A stretch of 64,000 bases of DNA from the IMG/VR virus record IMGVR_UViG_3300033143_006101, positions 62,001-126,000 of that record. One strand, 5' to 3'. Positions 34,438 to 42,081 of this stretch are shown here, one piece after another. The notes under the pieces were generated by a model. That model was not told where the DNA came from and searched no databases. It saw only the letters and a list, made by a program, of their open reading frames with translations. Position 1 is the first letter of the stretch, and each line of letters starts with the position of its first letter. The position numbers were made by a program, and so were the translations under genes. This stretch comes from a virus.

Positions 34438-34459
34438 GTGACCAAGTGAACTTGGTCAC
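34438..34459 (+). other. Intergenic hairpin
   Basis: GTGACCAAG / CTTGGTCAC with loop TGAA between the 34060 and 34489 genes. First of the one-per-gap hairpins described in the findings. Confidence 0.7.
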
Positions 34460-34488
34460 TGGCGTACCTAAATTTATGGAGGTTTAAC

Positions 34489-34650
34489 ATGAGAAACACA
34501 TTAGTTATAGGACACGATGAGAAGCATCATAAGGCTAACAAGTTTGGTCGTTGTAAGTCTAAGTGTATACCTAGTACATGCTTAGAATATAACAAGTGCC
34601 AGACAGAATTAAACAAGCCTATGGTTCGCAAGATACTTGGACTTGCGTAG
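34489..34650 (+). CDS. Small basic Cys-containing protein, 53 residues
   Basis: GGAGGTTTAAC leader. Lys/His-rich with CKSKC, C and C; possible metal-binding. Unknown. Confidence 0.5.
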   Translation: MRNTLVIGHDEKHHKANKFGRCKSKCIPSTCLEYNKCQTELNKPMVRKILGLA

Positions 34651-34697
34651 TTACAGGATAGACTAAGTTAACTTGGTCTATCCCGTAATTAAATTAA

Positions 34698-34711
34698 CTA
34701 TGGATCCATAG
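34698..34711. repeat. GGATCC-centred palindrome, copy 3
   Basis: Part of a perfect 22-bp palindrome (34694-34715) in the gap after the 34489 gene. Confidence 0.85.
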
Positions 34712-34835
34712 TTAAACTTATGGGTTCTGGAGGAAAGTATGAAGCTAACATAGATAAACTCTTGGCGATCATTACATGAGATAATGTATCATGGTGCAAG
34801 TCGTCAAGAGCTTATACATTATGTCAGGAGGTATT

Positions 34836-34925
34836 ATGAACGGTAGGATTAGTGATGAAAGACTCCATGCTTATGTTCTTAAAGCATGGAGTAAGATGAA
34901 GAGAGGTTATAAGAAGTCCCGTTAA
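34836..34925 (+). CDS. Small basic protein, 29 residues
   Basis: CAGGAGGTATT leader. Short, Lys/Arg-rich helix (YVLKAWSKMKRGYKKSR). Supported only by its leader and spacing. Confidence 0.4.
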   Translation: MNGRISDERLHAYVLKAWSKMKRGYKKSR

Positions 34926-34978
34926 TGGGATTTCTTATGAGCTTTTAGCTCATAATCTAATTTAGGAGGTGTTAACAC

Positions 34979-35146
34979 ATGTTAACATTAGAGATATTGC
35001 AAAAGAATCTTTTCTCAAAGGCAAAGACATTTAAGACTGGTTCAAAGGGTCACTATGTACACGGCAAGGTCGTGGACAAAGACGGCACTGTGTTTCAGAT
35101 GAATGCCAATGTCGTACAGATTGGTTCTAAACCGCAACCTAAATAA
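34979..35146 (+). CDS. Small basic protein, 55 residues
   Basis: AGGAGGTGTTAACAC leader. Helix then beta hairpin (GHYVHGKVVDKDGTVFQ). Unknown. Confidence 0.5.
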   Translation: MLTLEILQKNLFSKAKTFKTGSKGHYVHGKVVDKDGTVFQMNANVVQIGSKPQPK

Positions 35147-35217
35147 TTAACTGCTGTTGCTTAGGCAGCTTGACTTGTCCTAAGCAACCAGGAGTTAACT
35201 AACTCAGGAGGTTAGAG

Positions 35218-35427
35218 ATGAAAGACCAGATACTAAATGAAGTAGCATATGGTGTCGCTAAGTATGTTAAAGACAGACGAGCAGCAAGAGATCATCGTCA
35301 TCCTCTTGCCGGTTCTATTGTAGAACCTAGCCTCATTCCTCGTCGTACATATGCTCCACTCAATTCCATTGGCAACATCATCAAAGCCAAAGGACAGACC
35401 ATTGGAGTAAAGGTAGACACAGAGTAA
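35218..35427 (+). CDS. Small basic protein, 69 residues
   Basis: AGGAGGTTAGAG leader. Helical N-terminus with RRAARDHRH, Pro-rich middle. Unknown. Confidence 0.5.
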   Translation: MKDQILNEVAYGVAKYVKDRRAARDHRHPLAGSIVEPSLIPRRTYAPLNSIGNIIKAKGQTIGVKVDTE

Positions 35428-35453
35428 TTCCTTTAGCTTAGCTATGGGTTTAA

Positions 35454-35467
35454 CTATGGATCCATAG
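35454..35467. repeat. GGATCC-centred palindrome, copy 4
   Basis: CTATGGATCCATAG forming one arm region of a larger stem (CTTAGCTATGG / CCATAGCTAAG, 35437-35471). Confidence 0.8.
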
Positions 35468-35500
35468 CTAAGTCTAAGCACTTATTTAATAGGAGGTAAC

Positions 35501-35629
35501 ATGAAAACAAGAGTGTATTGTCACAAAACTCATGGATGGAAATCTGTTGACCAACTTGGGAATATCACTGATGCTCTCAATAAAAACAGGATGACTATCT
35601 CATGTAAACGGACAACTCATGTTAAGTAA
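35501..35629 (+). CDS. Small basic protein, 42 residues
   Basis: AGGAGGTAAC leader. Basic, two Cys. Overlaps the next gene by 11 nt in another frame. Unknown. Confidence 0.45.
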   Translation: MKTRVYCHKTHGWKSVDQLGNITDALNKNRMTISCKRTTHVK

Positions 35630-35747
35630 AGAAGAACGTAAGAGACTACAGAATGCCATGAGGTATATCGACATGGCCAACGAGATAACAGATAATCTCG
35701 TGAAATCTGCAAGTAAAACCTACAAAGATTATGTCACCCGCAAGTAA
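35619..35747 (+). CDS. Small helical protein, 42 residues
   Basis: ATG inside the 3' end of the previous gene, no strong own ribosome site, so probably coupled. Charged helix (KEERKRLQNAMRYIDMANEI). Unknown. Confidence 0.45.
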   Translation: MLSKEERKRLQNAMRYIDMANEITDNLVKSASKTYKDYVTRK

Positions 35748-35752
35748 TTTAA

Positions 35753-35784
35753 CTATGGATCCATAGATAACTATGGATCCATAG
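35753..35784. repeat. Tandem pair of GGATCC palindromes, copies 5 and 6
   Basis: CTATGGATCCATAG at 35753-35766 and 35771-35784, separated by ATAA. The only place where two copies are adjacent. Confidence 0.85.
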
Positions 35785-35804
35785 TAAAAATTAAAGGAGG
35801 TTAT

Positions 35805-35939
35805 ATGGACGGTAATTATGTCAGCATCAATCGTAGTGTAGTAACATGTAAGAAGCAGAAAGGTGAGAGAACAGCTATAGTACACAGGGGAGCATGTAAA
35901 CAGTGTCCCTTTCATCAAGACATAAGATGTCCAAACTAA
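35805..35939 (+). CDS. Small Cys-rich protein, 44 residues
   Basis: AAAGGAGGTTAT leader. CKQCPFH and CP with an earlier Cys suggest a small zinc or Fe-S site. Unknown. Confidence 0.5.
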   Translation: MDGNYVSINRSVVTCKKQKGERTAIVHRGACKQCPFHQDIRCPN

Positions 35940-36077
35940 ATGTTATTCGATAGGATTATGACAGAACAAAACAAAAACCACAAAACAGATTATGATAGGT
36001 TAGTACGACTGTTAGAATCTATGGGAATGAGTACAGAACAAGCAAAACTCACCTCAAAAGACAGACTCAAACAATAA
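35940..36077 (+). CDS. Small protein, 45 residues
   Basis: Starts directly at the base after the upstream stop (TAAATG), without own ribosome site. Helical with Gln/Lys. Unknown. Confidence 0.4.
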   Translation: MLFDRIMTEQNKNHKTDYDRLVRLLESMGMSTEQAKLTSKDRLKQ

Positions 36078-36146
36078 GGCATTATGTTATAGTTAACTGA
36101 TATCCTATAGTCAGGATATCAGCTTACTTTAAACCAGGAGGTACTT

Positions 36147-36659
36147 ATGAGTAATGCAACAGTAGTAAACGATTCAGTTAAGGAAGCTATGGGCAAGCTC
36201 CTCAAAGAGTTAGCATCAGTTGAGGAGAAACTTATAGGTAAAACCAGTAAGTATGATGCAAAGATCAATGTTCTGAAGGCTAAGAAGGTGAAGGAAACTA
36301 AGTCTCTGGTTGAAGAACTTGTTGGTATGCAGAAACATTTACTGGAACTTGCTGAATCATATGAGTTCGATGGTGATACTAAGACAGTAAGGTATGAGAT
36401 TGGTGATGTGTTTGCCAAGAAACTACCTGATACCTTGTTGATTCCTGATGTGGATGATACTATTGAGAAACTGGAAGAGCATGACTTCGATGATTGTATT
36501 AAGAAGGTTAAGACAATCGTTCGTAAGGCAGTAGAGAATCTGTCTGATGAAGATCAAGAAGAGTGTGGTATCTCAATTAACCCAGGTAAAGACAGGTATT
36601 ATTACAAAATCAACAGACTCAAAACCTCAACTGGACTCGTATTCCCTAAATCTGAGTAA
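36147..36659 (+). CDS. Coiled-coil protein, possibly Gam-like
   Basis: 170 residues, CAGGAGGTACTT leader. Long N-terminal coiled coil (about 10-75, LKELASVEEKLIGKTSKYDA) followed by TVRYEIGDVF and a mixed C-terminal region ending in a Tyr-rich strand. Length and coiled-coil-then-beta layout recall Mu Gam-type DNA-end-binding nuclease inhibitors, but no signature residue proves it. Confidence 0.45.
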   Translation: MSNATVVNDSVKEAMGKLLKELASVEEKLIGKTSKYDAKINVLKAKKVKETKSLVEELVGMQKHLLELAESYEFDGDTKTVRYEIGDVFAKKLPDTLLIPDVDDTIEKLEEHDFDDCIKKVKTIVRKAVENLSDEDQEECGISINPGKDRYYYKINRLKTSTGLVFPKSE

Positions 36660-37004
36660 CACTGGAAGACTCCTTAGCAATAAGCCTAGGGAGTCTGTCA
36701 GTACTACGCAGATAGCTAGTACTACTATAAACCTCCCGCTGCCATCCCACATGTCCTAAATGAGAATTAACTATGGATCCATACTTGGACCACAGGAATA
36801 GTTAATCATGTGGGATGCGGGTGAGATGTTTCTAGTTATACGCATAGATATTAGTAATTTCACACATCATTACCCAAGTGTCTACCCAGCGATAGCCAAC
36901 ACCTTGTCCTACGTCCCATTGACTATATATGGCAAGTTGGGGCGTGGCTTGGGTGTGATTGGTGAGGTTATTGTCTGCCTCAAATTCTATACAGGAGGTA
37001 TTGC
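36660..37004. other. 345-bp gap with a long imperfect hairpin
   Basis: Arms 36735-36774 and 36798-36821 pair in three blocks: CCCG/CGGG, CATCCCACATG/CATGTGGGATG and ATTAACTAT/ATAGTTAAT. The apex carries GGATCC (imperfect palindrome copy). A frame at 36808-37017 lacks a ribosome site and is not accepted as a gene. Confidence 0.6.
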
Positions 37005-37202
37005 ATGTCAGTTATAACAATTAAGTTTGAGGATCTCACTGAGAAGAAACAACAGGAGATACTAGAGGCTTATGAAATCGTGGATTACAAAGAAGTATTC
37101 CCATACGTACTGACTGAAATCTATGTCGAAGAGAATATAGACCTTATTACATCCTGTGAGGTTAAGCTACCGCCTTGTACACTATGTTCCTGTACAAAAT
37201 AA
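37005..37202 (+). CDS. Small acidic protein, 65 residues
   Basis: CAGGAGGTATTGC leader. Begins ITIKFEDLTEKKQQEILEAY, a pattern common in short phage proteins; three Cys at the C-terminus (CTLCSC). Unknown. Confidence 0.55.
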   Translation: MSVITIKFEDLTEKKQQEILEAYEIVDYKEVFPYVLTEIYVEENIDLITSCEVKLPPCTLCSCTK

Positions 37203-37207
37203 TTATG

Positions 37208-37243
37208 TGGGAGAAGGCTGAGCGTAGTTTCAGCCTTCTCCCA
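37208..37243 (+). terminator. 14-bp hairpin after 37005 gene
   Basis: TGGGAGAAGGCTGA / TCAGCCTTCTCCCA with loop GCGTAGTT. No T-run follows, so pausing or RNA stabilising is as likely as termination. Confidence 0.6.
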
Positions 37244-37303
37244 TAACACCGGACTACACTTGAGTAACACCGGACTACACTTGAGTAACACCGGACTACA
37301 CTG
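37244..37303. repeat. 21-bp tandem repeat, three copies
   Basis: TAACACCGGACTACACTTGAG at 37244 and 37265, and a third copy from 37286 diverging after CTACACT. Begins right after the hairpin; no gene covers it. Confidence 0.85.
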
Positions 37304-37416
37304 GAATGTGTATTTAAGGGCTAATTTGGGCATGATATGTGTTACGGTTTGTGTAATGTGGTGTAATACGTGTCACGAATTGGATAATCGTGTTAAAGAG
37401 AGGATGTGTAATACAA

Positions 37417-37510
37417 AAAGAACACAAAGGCATACAATTTATATAAAGGTGACATAATTTGTCCCTTACTACAGAAAGAACACAAAGGCATACAATTGTG
37501 TTCTTTTATT
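37417..37510. repeat. Direct repeat with hairpin at second copy
   Basis: AAAGAACACAAAGGCATACA + ATT at 37417-37439 and 37475-37497. Only the second copy is followed by GTGTTCTTT, which pairs with AAAGAACAC to form a terminator-like hairpin plus T-run. The 37203-37545 gap otherwise has no gene. Confidence 0.75.
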
Positions 37511-37545
37511 GTAGACATATGGGAGAGGTTATGATAGGAGGTAGT

Positions 37546-37785
37546 ATGAAGATACCATTTAGTAAGATACATATTACATTTATACATATTGAATTAGTTC
37601 CTGACAAGTATTACATCAAGCCTATCAAGAAGCAGTTGAAGAAGTTAATGGCTGCAGGTCACAAGATACAGGCTATTAAAGTGTTACGTGATTTCAGTAA
37701 AGAGAATGGTCATCAACTAACATTGAGGGAATGCAAAGATTTTGTTGAGGATACCTTTCCATATCCTGAGACTGTTTATGTGTAG
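37546..37785 (+). CDS. Ribosomal protein L7/L12 C-terminal-domain-like protein
   Basis: 79 residues from the ATG at 37546 (AGGAGGTAGT). The stretch LMAAGHKIQAIKVLRDFSKE, then LTLRECKDFVE, follows the bL12 C-terminal pattern (G-x-KI-x-AIK-x-x-R ... L-x-EAK-x-VE) that binds translation factors. The L10-binding N-terminal domain is absent. An interaction with host translation factors is inferred from similarity only. Confidence 0.55.
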   Translation: MKIPFSKIHITFIHIELVPDKYYIKPIKKQLKKLMAAGHKIQAIKVLRDFSKENGHQLTLRECKDFVEDTFPYPETVYV

Positions 37786-37849
37786 ATGAGTTTAAGTATT
37801 CTCGGGTAAGTTCCTTGTGGAACTTATCGGAGAGTAATTAAGGAGTCGC

Positions 37850-38074
37850 ATGAAGTATAGAGTATATTTATCGGAGACTACACATCAAAGTGTTATCGTT
37901 GAGGCAGACAGTGGTAAGGAAGCTGAGACTAAGGCACATGAGTGTATGTTTGAAGATGGTTTTAATTGGGATGGTAGAATGGAAACCAAGATACATGGTA
38001 ATGATGTTGTAGGTGAGCATGAGAATCTTGAACACTGTTTTGATTATATTAGTGAAGAGTTATGTGATGGCTGA
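37850..38074 (+). CDS. Small acidic protein, 74 residues
   Basis: AAGGAGTCGC leader. KYRVYLSETTHQSVIVEADS, then a helix with AETKAHE, matches a common short phage fold (beta-beta-alpha; similar in the 49366 product). Unknown. Confidence 0.55.
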   Translation: MKYRVYLSETTHQSVIVEADSGKEAETKAHECMFEDGFNWDGRMETKIHGNDVVGEHENLEHCFDYISEELCDG

Positions 38075-38228
38075 GATACTTATATTTGTGCTTGTTGTGA
38101 TAGCAATAGCCTGGACTATATTTGAGGTAAGGATAGAGCGTCATTGTACTGGGTGTATTCATTATTATAAATGGAGTAACCCTTGTATTACGTGCAGGCA
38201 TCATTATAATCCTAAGGATAGGTCTTAG
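38067..38228 (+). CDS. Single-pass membrane protein with Cys pairs, 53 residues
   Basis: Starts inside the previous 3' end (8-nt overlap). One N-terminal membrane segment (ILIFVLVVIAIAWTIF), then CTGC and CITC pairs that could bind zinc on the inner face. Confidence 0.5.
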   Translation: MAEILIFVLVVIAIAWTIFEVRIERHCTGCIHYYKWSNPCITCRHHYNPKDRS

Positions 38229-38259
38229 GGCTTATCCTTAGATTTATAAGGAGGTAAGT

Positions 38260-38502
38260 ATGACAAAAGCAGTAGCTGAAACATTTACAACTAAAGACCT
38301 AACAAAAGCAGTTAAGGCAGCTCTTGTTGAGTGCAAAAATCCTTATGCCCAGACATATCTCAGGGCTATTCCATTATCAGCATTGGAGTATGGGAAGGAA
38401 GGAATACAAGTACAACTTTTGTATTGCCTTTCCAACATGCAGACATGGAGAGGAGAAACTGCAAGACAGTGTAAGAAAGTAATGAAATACTTTAGTAAGT
38501 AA
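38260..38502 (+). CDS. Hypothetical protein, 80 residues
   Basis: AAGGAGGTAAGT leader. Helical, basic; C-terminus with QVQLLYCLSNMQTWRGETAR, a pattern seen in short phage proteins. Unknown. Confidence 0.55.
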   Translation: MTKAVAETFTTKDLTKAVKAALVECKNPYAQTYLRAIPLSALEYGKEGIQVQLLYCLSNMQTWRGETARQCKKVMKYFSK

Positions 38503-38562
38503 TAATGTTATACCTTGTCTTATGTAGAGACAGGGTATAAATTATTAAAATTGGAGGTAAGT

Positions 38563-38928
38563 ATGAGAGTAATTAAGTTTCATCCTGGTGCTAACAAGAA
38601 GTATCAAGAAGCAAAGGAGAAGATAGCTGAGGTGGAGAAAGAACATCCTGAAATAGCTGAGAAGATGCTACTATCTTTTTATCAGATATGGGACAGGATG
38701 CTTACCATGCTTTTTAACGGTAATATTCCAAAGGATAAGTATGGTGAAGAGGAGAAGGATTACGAGTTACATATTGCAAGTGATTTTGTAGTTGGATCCT
38801 TTTCATTTGTTTATATGTATGATGAGAAGAGGGATTTCAATGGAGGAATAATACTTCATGGATTTGGTGAGACCTTTTCTGTTGAGTTGACTGCTCCTAG
38901 TCATCCACACTGGAGTATTCATACGTAG
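38563..38928 (+). CDS. Hypothetical protein, 121 residues
   Basis: ATG at 38563 with GGAGGTAAGT leader (an in-frame ATG at 38515 is upstream of the ribosome site). Helical first half, C-terminal beta half with HGFGETFSVEL. Unknown. Confidence 0.55.
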   Translation: MRVIKFHPGANKKYQEAKEKIAEVEKEHPEIAEKMLLSFYQIWDRMLTMLFNGNIPKDKYGEEEKDYELHIASDFVVGSFSFVYMYDEKRDFNGGIILHGFGETFSVELTAPSHPHWSIHT

Positions 38929-38980
38929 GATTATTAGCTCCCTGATAAGGGAGCTAGTAACTTTATGTTAGGAGGTTTAG

Positions 38981-39154
38981 ATGGCTAAGAAAACAAGCAG
39001 GCGTAAGACTAGAGTAACACATAAGCATATTGGTATGTGTCCTAGATGTAAGAAGACTAAGGAGTTACATACTTTACGTGCGATGAAGGTCACTGGTTGT
39101 GCTGAATGTCTTTCTATATTTTTAGATGTGCTTGAGGAGGATCCATTACGATGA
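38981..39154 (+). CDS. Zinc-ribbon protein, 57 residues
   Basis: TAGGAGGTTTAG leader. Basic N-terminus, then CPRC and CAEC pairs 25 residues apart. Coupled by ATGA to the next frame. Confidence 0.55.
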   Translation: MAKKTSRRKTRVTHKHIGMCPRCKKTKELHTLRAMKVTGCAECLSIFLDVLEEDPLR

Positions 39155-39365
39155 AGAAATTGATTAAGAGTAAGAAGGATATAGATCGGTACATTCAATC
39201 TGAATACGTTGATGATCTAGAATGGTCTACAATGGGGATACTTTATGTGAGACTGAACCAACAGAGTATCCTTGTGTGCTGGTTGATGAGACGCAAGTAG
39301 ATTATGAAAATTATGAATTGAATGTTAAGTTTAATTTTGTATATCCATCAGATTTTGTAGATTGA
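39151..39365 (+). pseudogene. Apparent frameshifted small gene
   Basis: Frame 1 runs from ATG 39151 to TAG 39300 (49 residues). Its start (KKLIKSKKDIDRYIQSEY, VDDLEW) looks genuine, but its end is odd. A -1 frame from about 39222 to TGA 39365 gives acidic, codon-typical sequence (LCETEPTEYPCVLVDETQV) with no ribosome site of its own. The likely original product joins both near 39222. Confidence 0.45.
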
Positions 39366-39445
39366 AGCCTGCTAATTGGTAGGCTTGAGTTTATTGAGTA
39401 AGCTGAGAGGTGTCAAACCCTAAACAGTATTGGAGGTAGTTATGA
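39358..39445 (+). repeat. Duplicated intergenic module, copy A
   Basis: 88 bp from the preceding stop through hairpin and ribosome site to the next start; copy B at 53669-53757 differs at two bases and one indel. Confidence 0.9.
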
Positions 39446-39696
39446 CAGAGGTAATGGAGAAGATTGACTTCCCTTCTAACTTTAATGCAAATAACTATAA
39501 GCTTATTGCTACTGTGAAAACAGAGAAGGATGGCGGATATAGTAATGGGCAATTAAGATACAGTAAGGACAGGAATAAGTATGATGTAAAAGATGTTCCT
39601 TTATCTAGTGGACTTTATACTAATGGGTCATACTTATACAGAGTGATTGGTGAGTATAGTGAATTTTCCATTTATGTTTTTGAAAAGCAAGTATAA
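39442..39696 (+). CDS. Hypothetical protein, 84 residues
   Basis: ATG at 39442 with GGAGGTAGTT leader inside the duplicated module. Tyr/Ser-rich beta sequence with YKLIATVKTEKDGGYSNG. Unknown. Confidence 0.5.
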   Translation: MTEVMEKIDFPSNFNANNYKLIATVKTEKDGGYSNGQLRYSKDRNKYDVKDVPLSSGLYTNGSYLYRVIGEYSEFSIYVFEKQV

Positions 39697-39755
39697 TATA
39701 TCACCAGTAAGTTATATGTTTTCTGACATACTGGTGATATTATTAAGGAGGTACT

Positions 39756-39890
39756 ATGAAGATTGCGAGTATAATAAATAGTGTAAGTCAAGTAACATCT
39801 GATGCTGTTGATGTGTTATCACATCCAGCCAAGTGTGTAAAACATGAGGTTAAAAAGGCGTATGCTTTTTATAAGATAATAAGTTCATAG
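39756..39890 (+). CDS. Small helical protein, 44 residues
   Basis: AAGGAGGTACT leader. SIINSVSQVTSDAVDVLSHP, then a basic helix; amphipathic. Unknown. Confidence 0.45.
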   Translation: MKIASIINSVSQVTSDAVDVLSHPAKCVKHEVKKAYAFYKIISS

Positions 39891-39925
39891 TATTACACCT
39901 GAGGTGACTCACCTCAGGTGTAATA
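39891..39925 (+). other. 16-bp perfect intergenic hairpin
   Basis: TATTACACCTGAGGTG / CACCTCAGGTGTAATA with a 3-nt loop, followed by TTATTTAACTGGAGG. Begins at the base after the stop codon. Confidence 0.8.
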
Positions 39926-39945
39926 TTATTTAACTGGAGGTAACA

Positions 39946-40194
39946 ATGAGTACACAAATCAATGTTATAGTATTTGATAGAGATCAAGATACTATTATCG
40001 AAAACATTCTTGTGTTAGCACAAGGGGCTGATGACGCTGAACAAATCTTTTTAGATAAGTGTAGTGTTTACTTTACTAATTGGGATGAGTACACCGATGC
40101 AGACAAGGAGGCTATTTTAGATAATGGGTTTGAACAAAATTCCCACAAAATAGTATTCATTGGTTGGCCTGATGTTATAGACAAACGTAACTAA
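39946..40194 (+). CDS. Small acidic protein, 82 residues
   Basis: TGGAGGTAACA leader. INVIVFDRDQDTIIENILVLAQ, then an acidic helix, beta-beta-alpha style. Unknown phage family. Confidence 0.5.
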   Translation: MSTQINVIVFDRDQDTIIENILVLAQGADDAEQIFLDKCSVYFTNWDEYTDADKEAILDNGFEQNSHKIVFIGWPDVIDKRN

Positions 40195-40217
40195 AATTTA
40201 GTTACTTGGAGGTAACA

Positions 40218-40376
40218 ATGAGTGACTTTTTAACCTTTAGATCAAGAGCATTACAAGCACTTACTTTACTCAATTCAAAAGATCGTCCACGCTTTTCAAG
40301 CATGGAGGATAAAGAGAACTGGGTAAAAAAAGAATACACAAGACATTTCAAAAATGGAGTGTACAATTGCAAATAG
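40218..40376 (+). CDS. Small basic protein, 52 residues
   Basis: TGGAGGTAACA leader. Helical with a Trp-Val-Lys core (DKENWVKKEYTRHFKNG). Its 3' end contains the start of the next gene. Confidence 0.45.
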   Translation: MSDFLTFRSRALQALTLLNSKDRPRFSSMEDKENWVKKEYTRHFKNGVYNCK

Positions 40377-40573
40377 GAACATTACAGAGAGATGGAACAG
40401 TAACTAACACAAGGATTATAAACCAGAACAATTTGACAGCAGAGTGCTGGTCTATACAGTTTCACGGTATAGAATACTGTGACACTTGTGAGTTCAAAGA
40501 CACCAGCAATTGTGGTGGAAAGAATATCCGCAAGACCCTGGCAAATGAGAAGGGTAACAAGATACCTTTATAG
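40367..40573 (+). CDS. Cys-rich small protein, 68 residues, TTG start
   Basis: Begins at TTG inside the previous gene. EYCDTCEFKDTSNCGGKNIR is a C-x2-C-x8-C pattern of short phage metal-binding proteins. Coupled translation likely. Confidence 0.5.
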   Translation: MQIGTLQRDGTVTNTRIINQNNLTAECWSIQFHGIEYCDTCEFKDTSNCGGKNIRKTLANEKGNKIPL

Positions 40574-40584
40574 AAGGAGGTAGT

Positions 40585-40662
40585 ATGAAAGCTAAGAGTA
40601 AAGCTAAGAAACAGAGAAAGAAACTCAAGGTGCTTCGATACTTTGAGGATACTTTGTATTAG
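40585..40662 (+). CDS. Small very basic peptide, 25 residues
   Basis: AAGGAGGTAGT leader. Lys/Arg-rich start (KAKSKAKKQRKKLK). Followed at once by an intergenic hairpin with loop TTCG. Confidence 0.4.
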   Translation: MKAKSKAKKQRKKLKVLRYFEDTLY

Positions 40663-40709
40663 ATTGATGTCTGCCTTCGGGCAGTCATGAATTTATTCCA
40701 GGAGGTAAT

Positions 40710-40883
40710 ATGAATTGTTTACATTGTGCATCATCCAATGTTACTGAAGTATGTAAGGAGACTCTTTTAGTTTATCGAGATCCTGATACTGATGAGGATC
40801 TTGGTGGCAGTGAACTTCTTGAGAAAGAAACTTTACATTACTATTGTTATGATTGTGAAAAGAAATTTGATCCGGAAGATTAA
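40710..40883 (+). CDS. Zinc-ribbon protein, 57 residues
   Basis: AGGAGGTAAT leader. CLHC near the start and CYDC near residue 48 flank an acidic loop; four-Cys zinc ribbon. Confidence 0.55.
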   Translation: MNCLHCASSNVTEVCKETLLVYRDPDTDEDLGGSELLEKETLHYYCYDCEKKFDPED

Positions 40884-40898
40884 TATTCAGGAGGTTGT

Positions 40899-41180
40899 AT
40901 GAGTAATATGGATCCTAGCTTTTATGAGTTTGAGTATGATAGAAAAGTAACTGTGTATCTAGTTAGAGGTACTCGCATTATACAAACTAGAGTACACGAG
41001 AGACAAGCTATATTTGATGAGGATAAAAAAGGTAACACTTCGCTAAGAAGATATTACTTTGTCAAACTTCCTCATCGTAATGGTCAACTTTCACGACAAA
41101 AGATATCTGAGGATAGATTATATCCCACAGAGAAAGACGCGAGACTAAGTACTAGCATCACAGTAGAAGTAGTAAAGTAA
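40899..41180 (+). CDS. Hypothetical protein, 93 residues
   Basis: CAGGAGGTTGT leader. Beta-rich with basic patches (RKVTVYLVRGTRIIQTRVH). Unknown. Confidence 0.5.
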   Translation: MSNMDPSFYEFEYDRKVTVYLVRGTRIIQTRVHERQAIFDEDKKGNTSLRRYYFVKLPHRNGQLSRQKISEDRLYPTEKDARLSTSITVEVVK

Positions 41181-41233
41181 TATCAGATGAGTCCTAAGTT
41201 AGGACTCTTCCGAGTTTATTCCAGGAGGTAGTT

Positions 41234-41383
41234 ATGTATATATATAAACAGAGTGAGCCACAATTATATACTGTAGGATTTTATTCTCCGGATGATAATA
41301 AGTGGCATCCAGAGAGTGATCATTCATCAAGTGAGGAAGCTGCAAAGCGTGTTGCTTGGTTGAATGGATCCGGTAAGGCGTGA
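41234..41383 (+). CDS. Small protein, 49 residues
   Basis: AGGAGGTAGTT leader. QLYTVGFYSPDDNKWHPESD, then SSEEAAKRVAWLNG, a short phage fold of unknown role. Confidence 0.5.
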   Translation: MYIYKQSEPQLYTVGFYSPDDNKWHPESDHSSSEEAAKRVAWLNGSGKA

Positions 41384-41451
41384 TAAGTTTTCATTTGCAG
41401 TTGGCTACGATAATTGTAGTCAATCGCAAAGTAAACCTAAGGAGGTTAAGT

Positions 41452-41613
41452 ATGCCAAACAGATATCACATAGGTAAAGGTGGAGTTACAAAGAACCAAT
41501 ATGGGATAGAGTATGAGCATAGTCCTAAAGAAGTGAAGCGATTAAGAAAACATCGTAAGACTAAATACGATGCGAGAAAACCACAGATAGTATGTGTAGA
41601 CATTAAGAAGTAG
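41452..41613 (+). CDS. Small basic protein, 53 residues
   Basis: AAGGAGGTTAAGT leader. His/Arg/Lys-rich (PKEVKRLRKHRKTKYDARK), probably nucleic-acid binding. Confidence 0.45.
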   Translation: MPNRYHIGKGGVTKNQYGIEYEHSPKEVKRLRKHRKTKYDARKPQIVCVDIKK

Positions 41614-41625
41614 AAGGAGGTAAGT

Positions 41626-42081
41626 GTGAGTAAGTATACACAGTTACATGACTCAATTACCAAAAATATAGAAAAGCATGGTTGGAATATCATCTTTGTT
41701 TTCTCACCTGAAGGAGAAGAAGGTATTGCCTATGCTTATACTATAGGAATGAGACAGACTTGTGATCATCCTGATTTAATATTATCTGGGTTACCATATG
41801 AAACTGCAGGAATAATCTTAAATCATATTGGTAAAGATATTAAGGAAGGTTTACAACTAACACACGGTGAAGAGCTACCTGGATATCTTGGTGACAATTA
41901 CAAGATAAAGGTGGTTAAGGTAGATGTTTTAAAATATCAACAGGTTATCCTACAATGCATGAATTACTATGAGGACAGAGACGTTGATCCTAGAGACATA
42001 GAATTCTTTCAGATAGTATGGCCTGATAAAGATGGGGAGTATGATACAACCCATCCTAAATTGCAAGATTTATTTATGTAA
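41626..42081 (+). CDS. DUF4262 protein
   Basis: 151 residues with a GTG start after AAGGAGGTAAGT. KHGWNIIFVFS, AYTIGMRQTCDHPDLILSGL and EELPGYLG match DUF4262, a family of unknown biochemical function frequent in actinobacteria and phages. Confidence 0.75.
   Translation: MSKYTQLHDSITKNIEKHGWNIIFVFSPEGEEGIAYAYTIGMRQTCDHPDLILSGLPYETAGIILNHIGKDIKEGLQLTHGEELPGYLGDNYKIKVVKVDVLKYQQVILQCMNYYEDRDVDPRDIEFFQIVWPDKDGEYDTTHPKLQDLFM

Noticed and set aside
36808-37017. 69-codon + strand frame
   Set aside because: No ribosome site, starts inside a h long inverted repeat arm and runs over the start of the well-supported 37005 gene.
37244-37303. CRISPR array
   Set aside because: 21-bp units are directly tandem with no spacers and there are no cas genes.
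39399-39425. tRNA on the minus strand from the GGTTCGA-like segment
   Set aside because: Only the T-arm-like core is present; no acceptor, D or anticodon arm can be folded around it.
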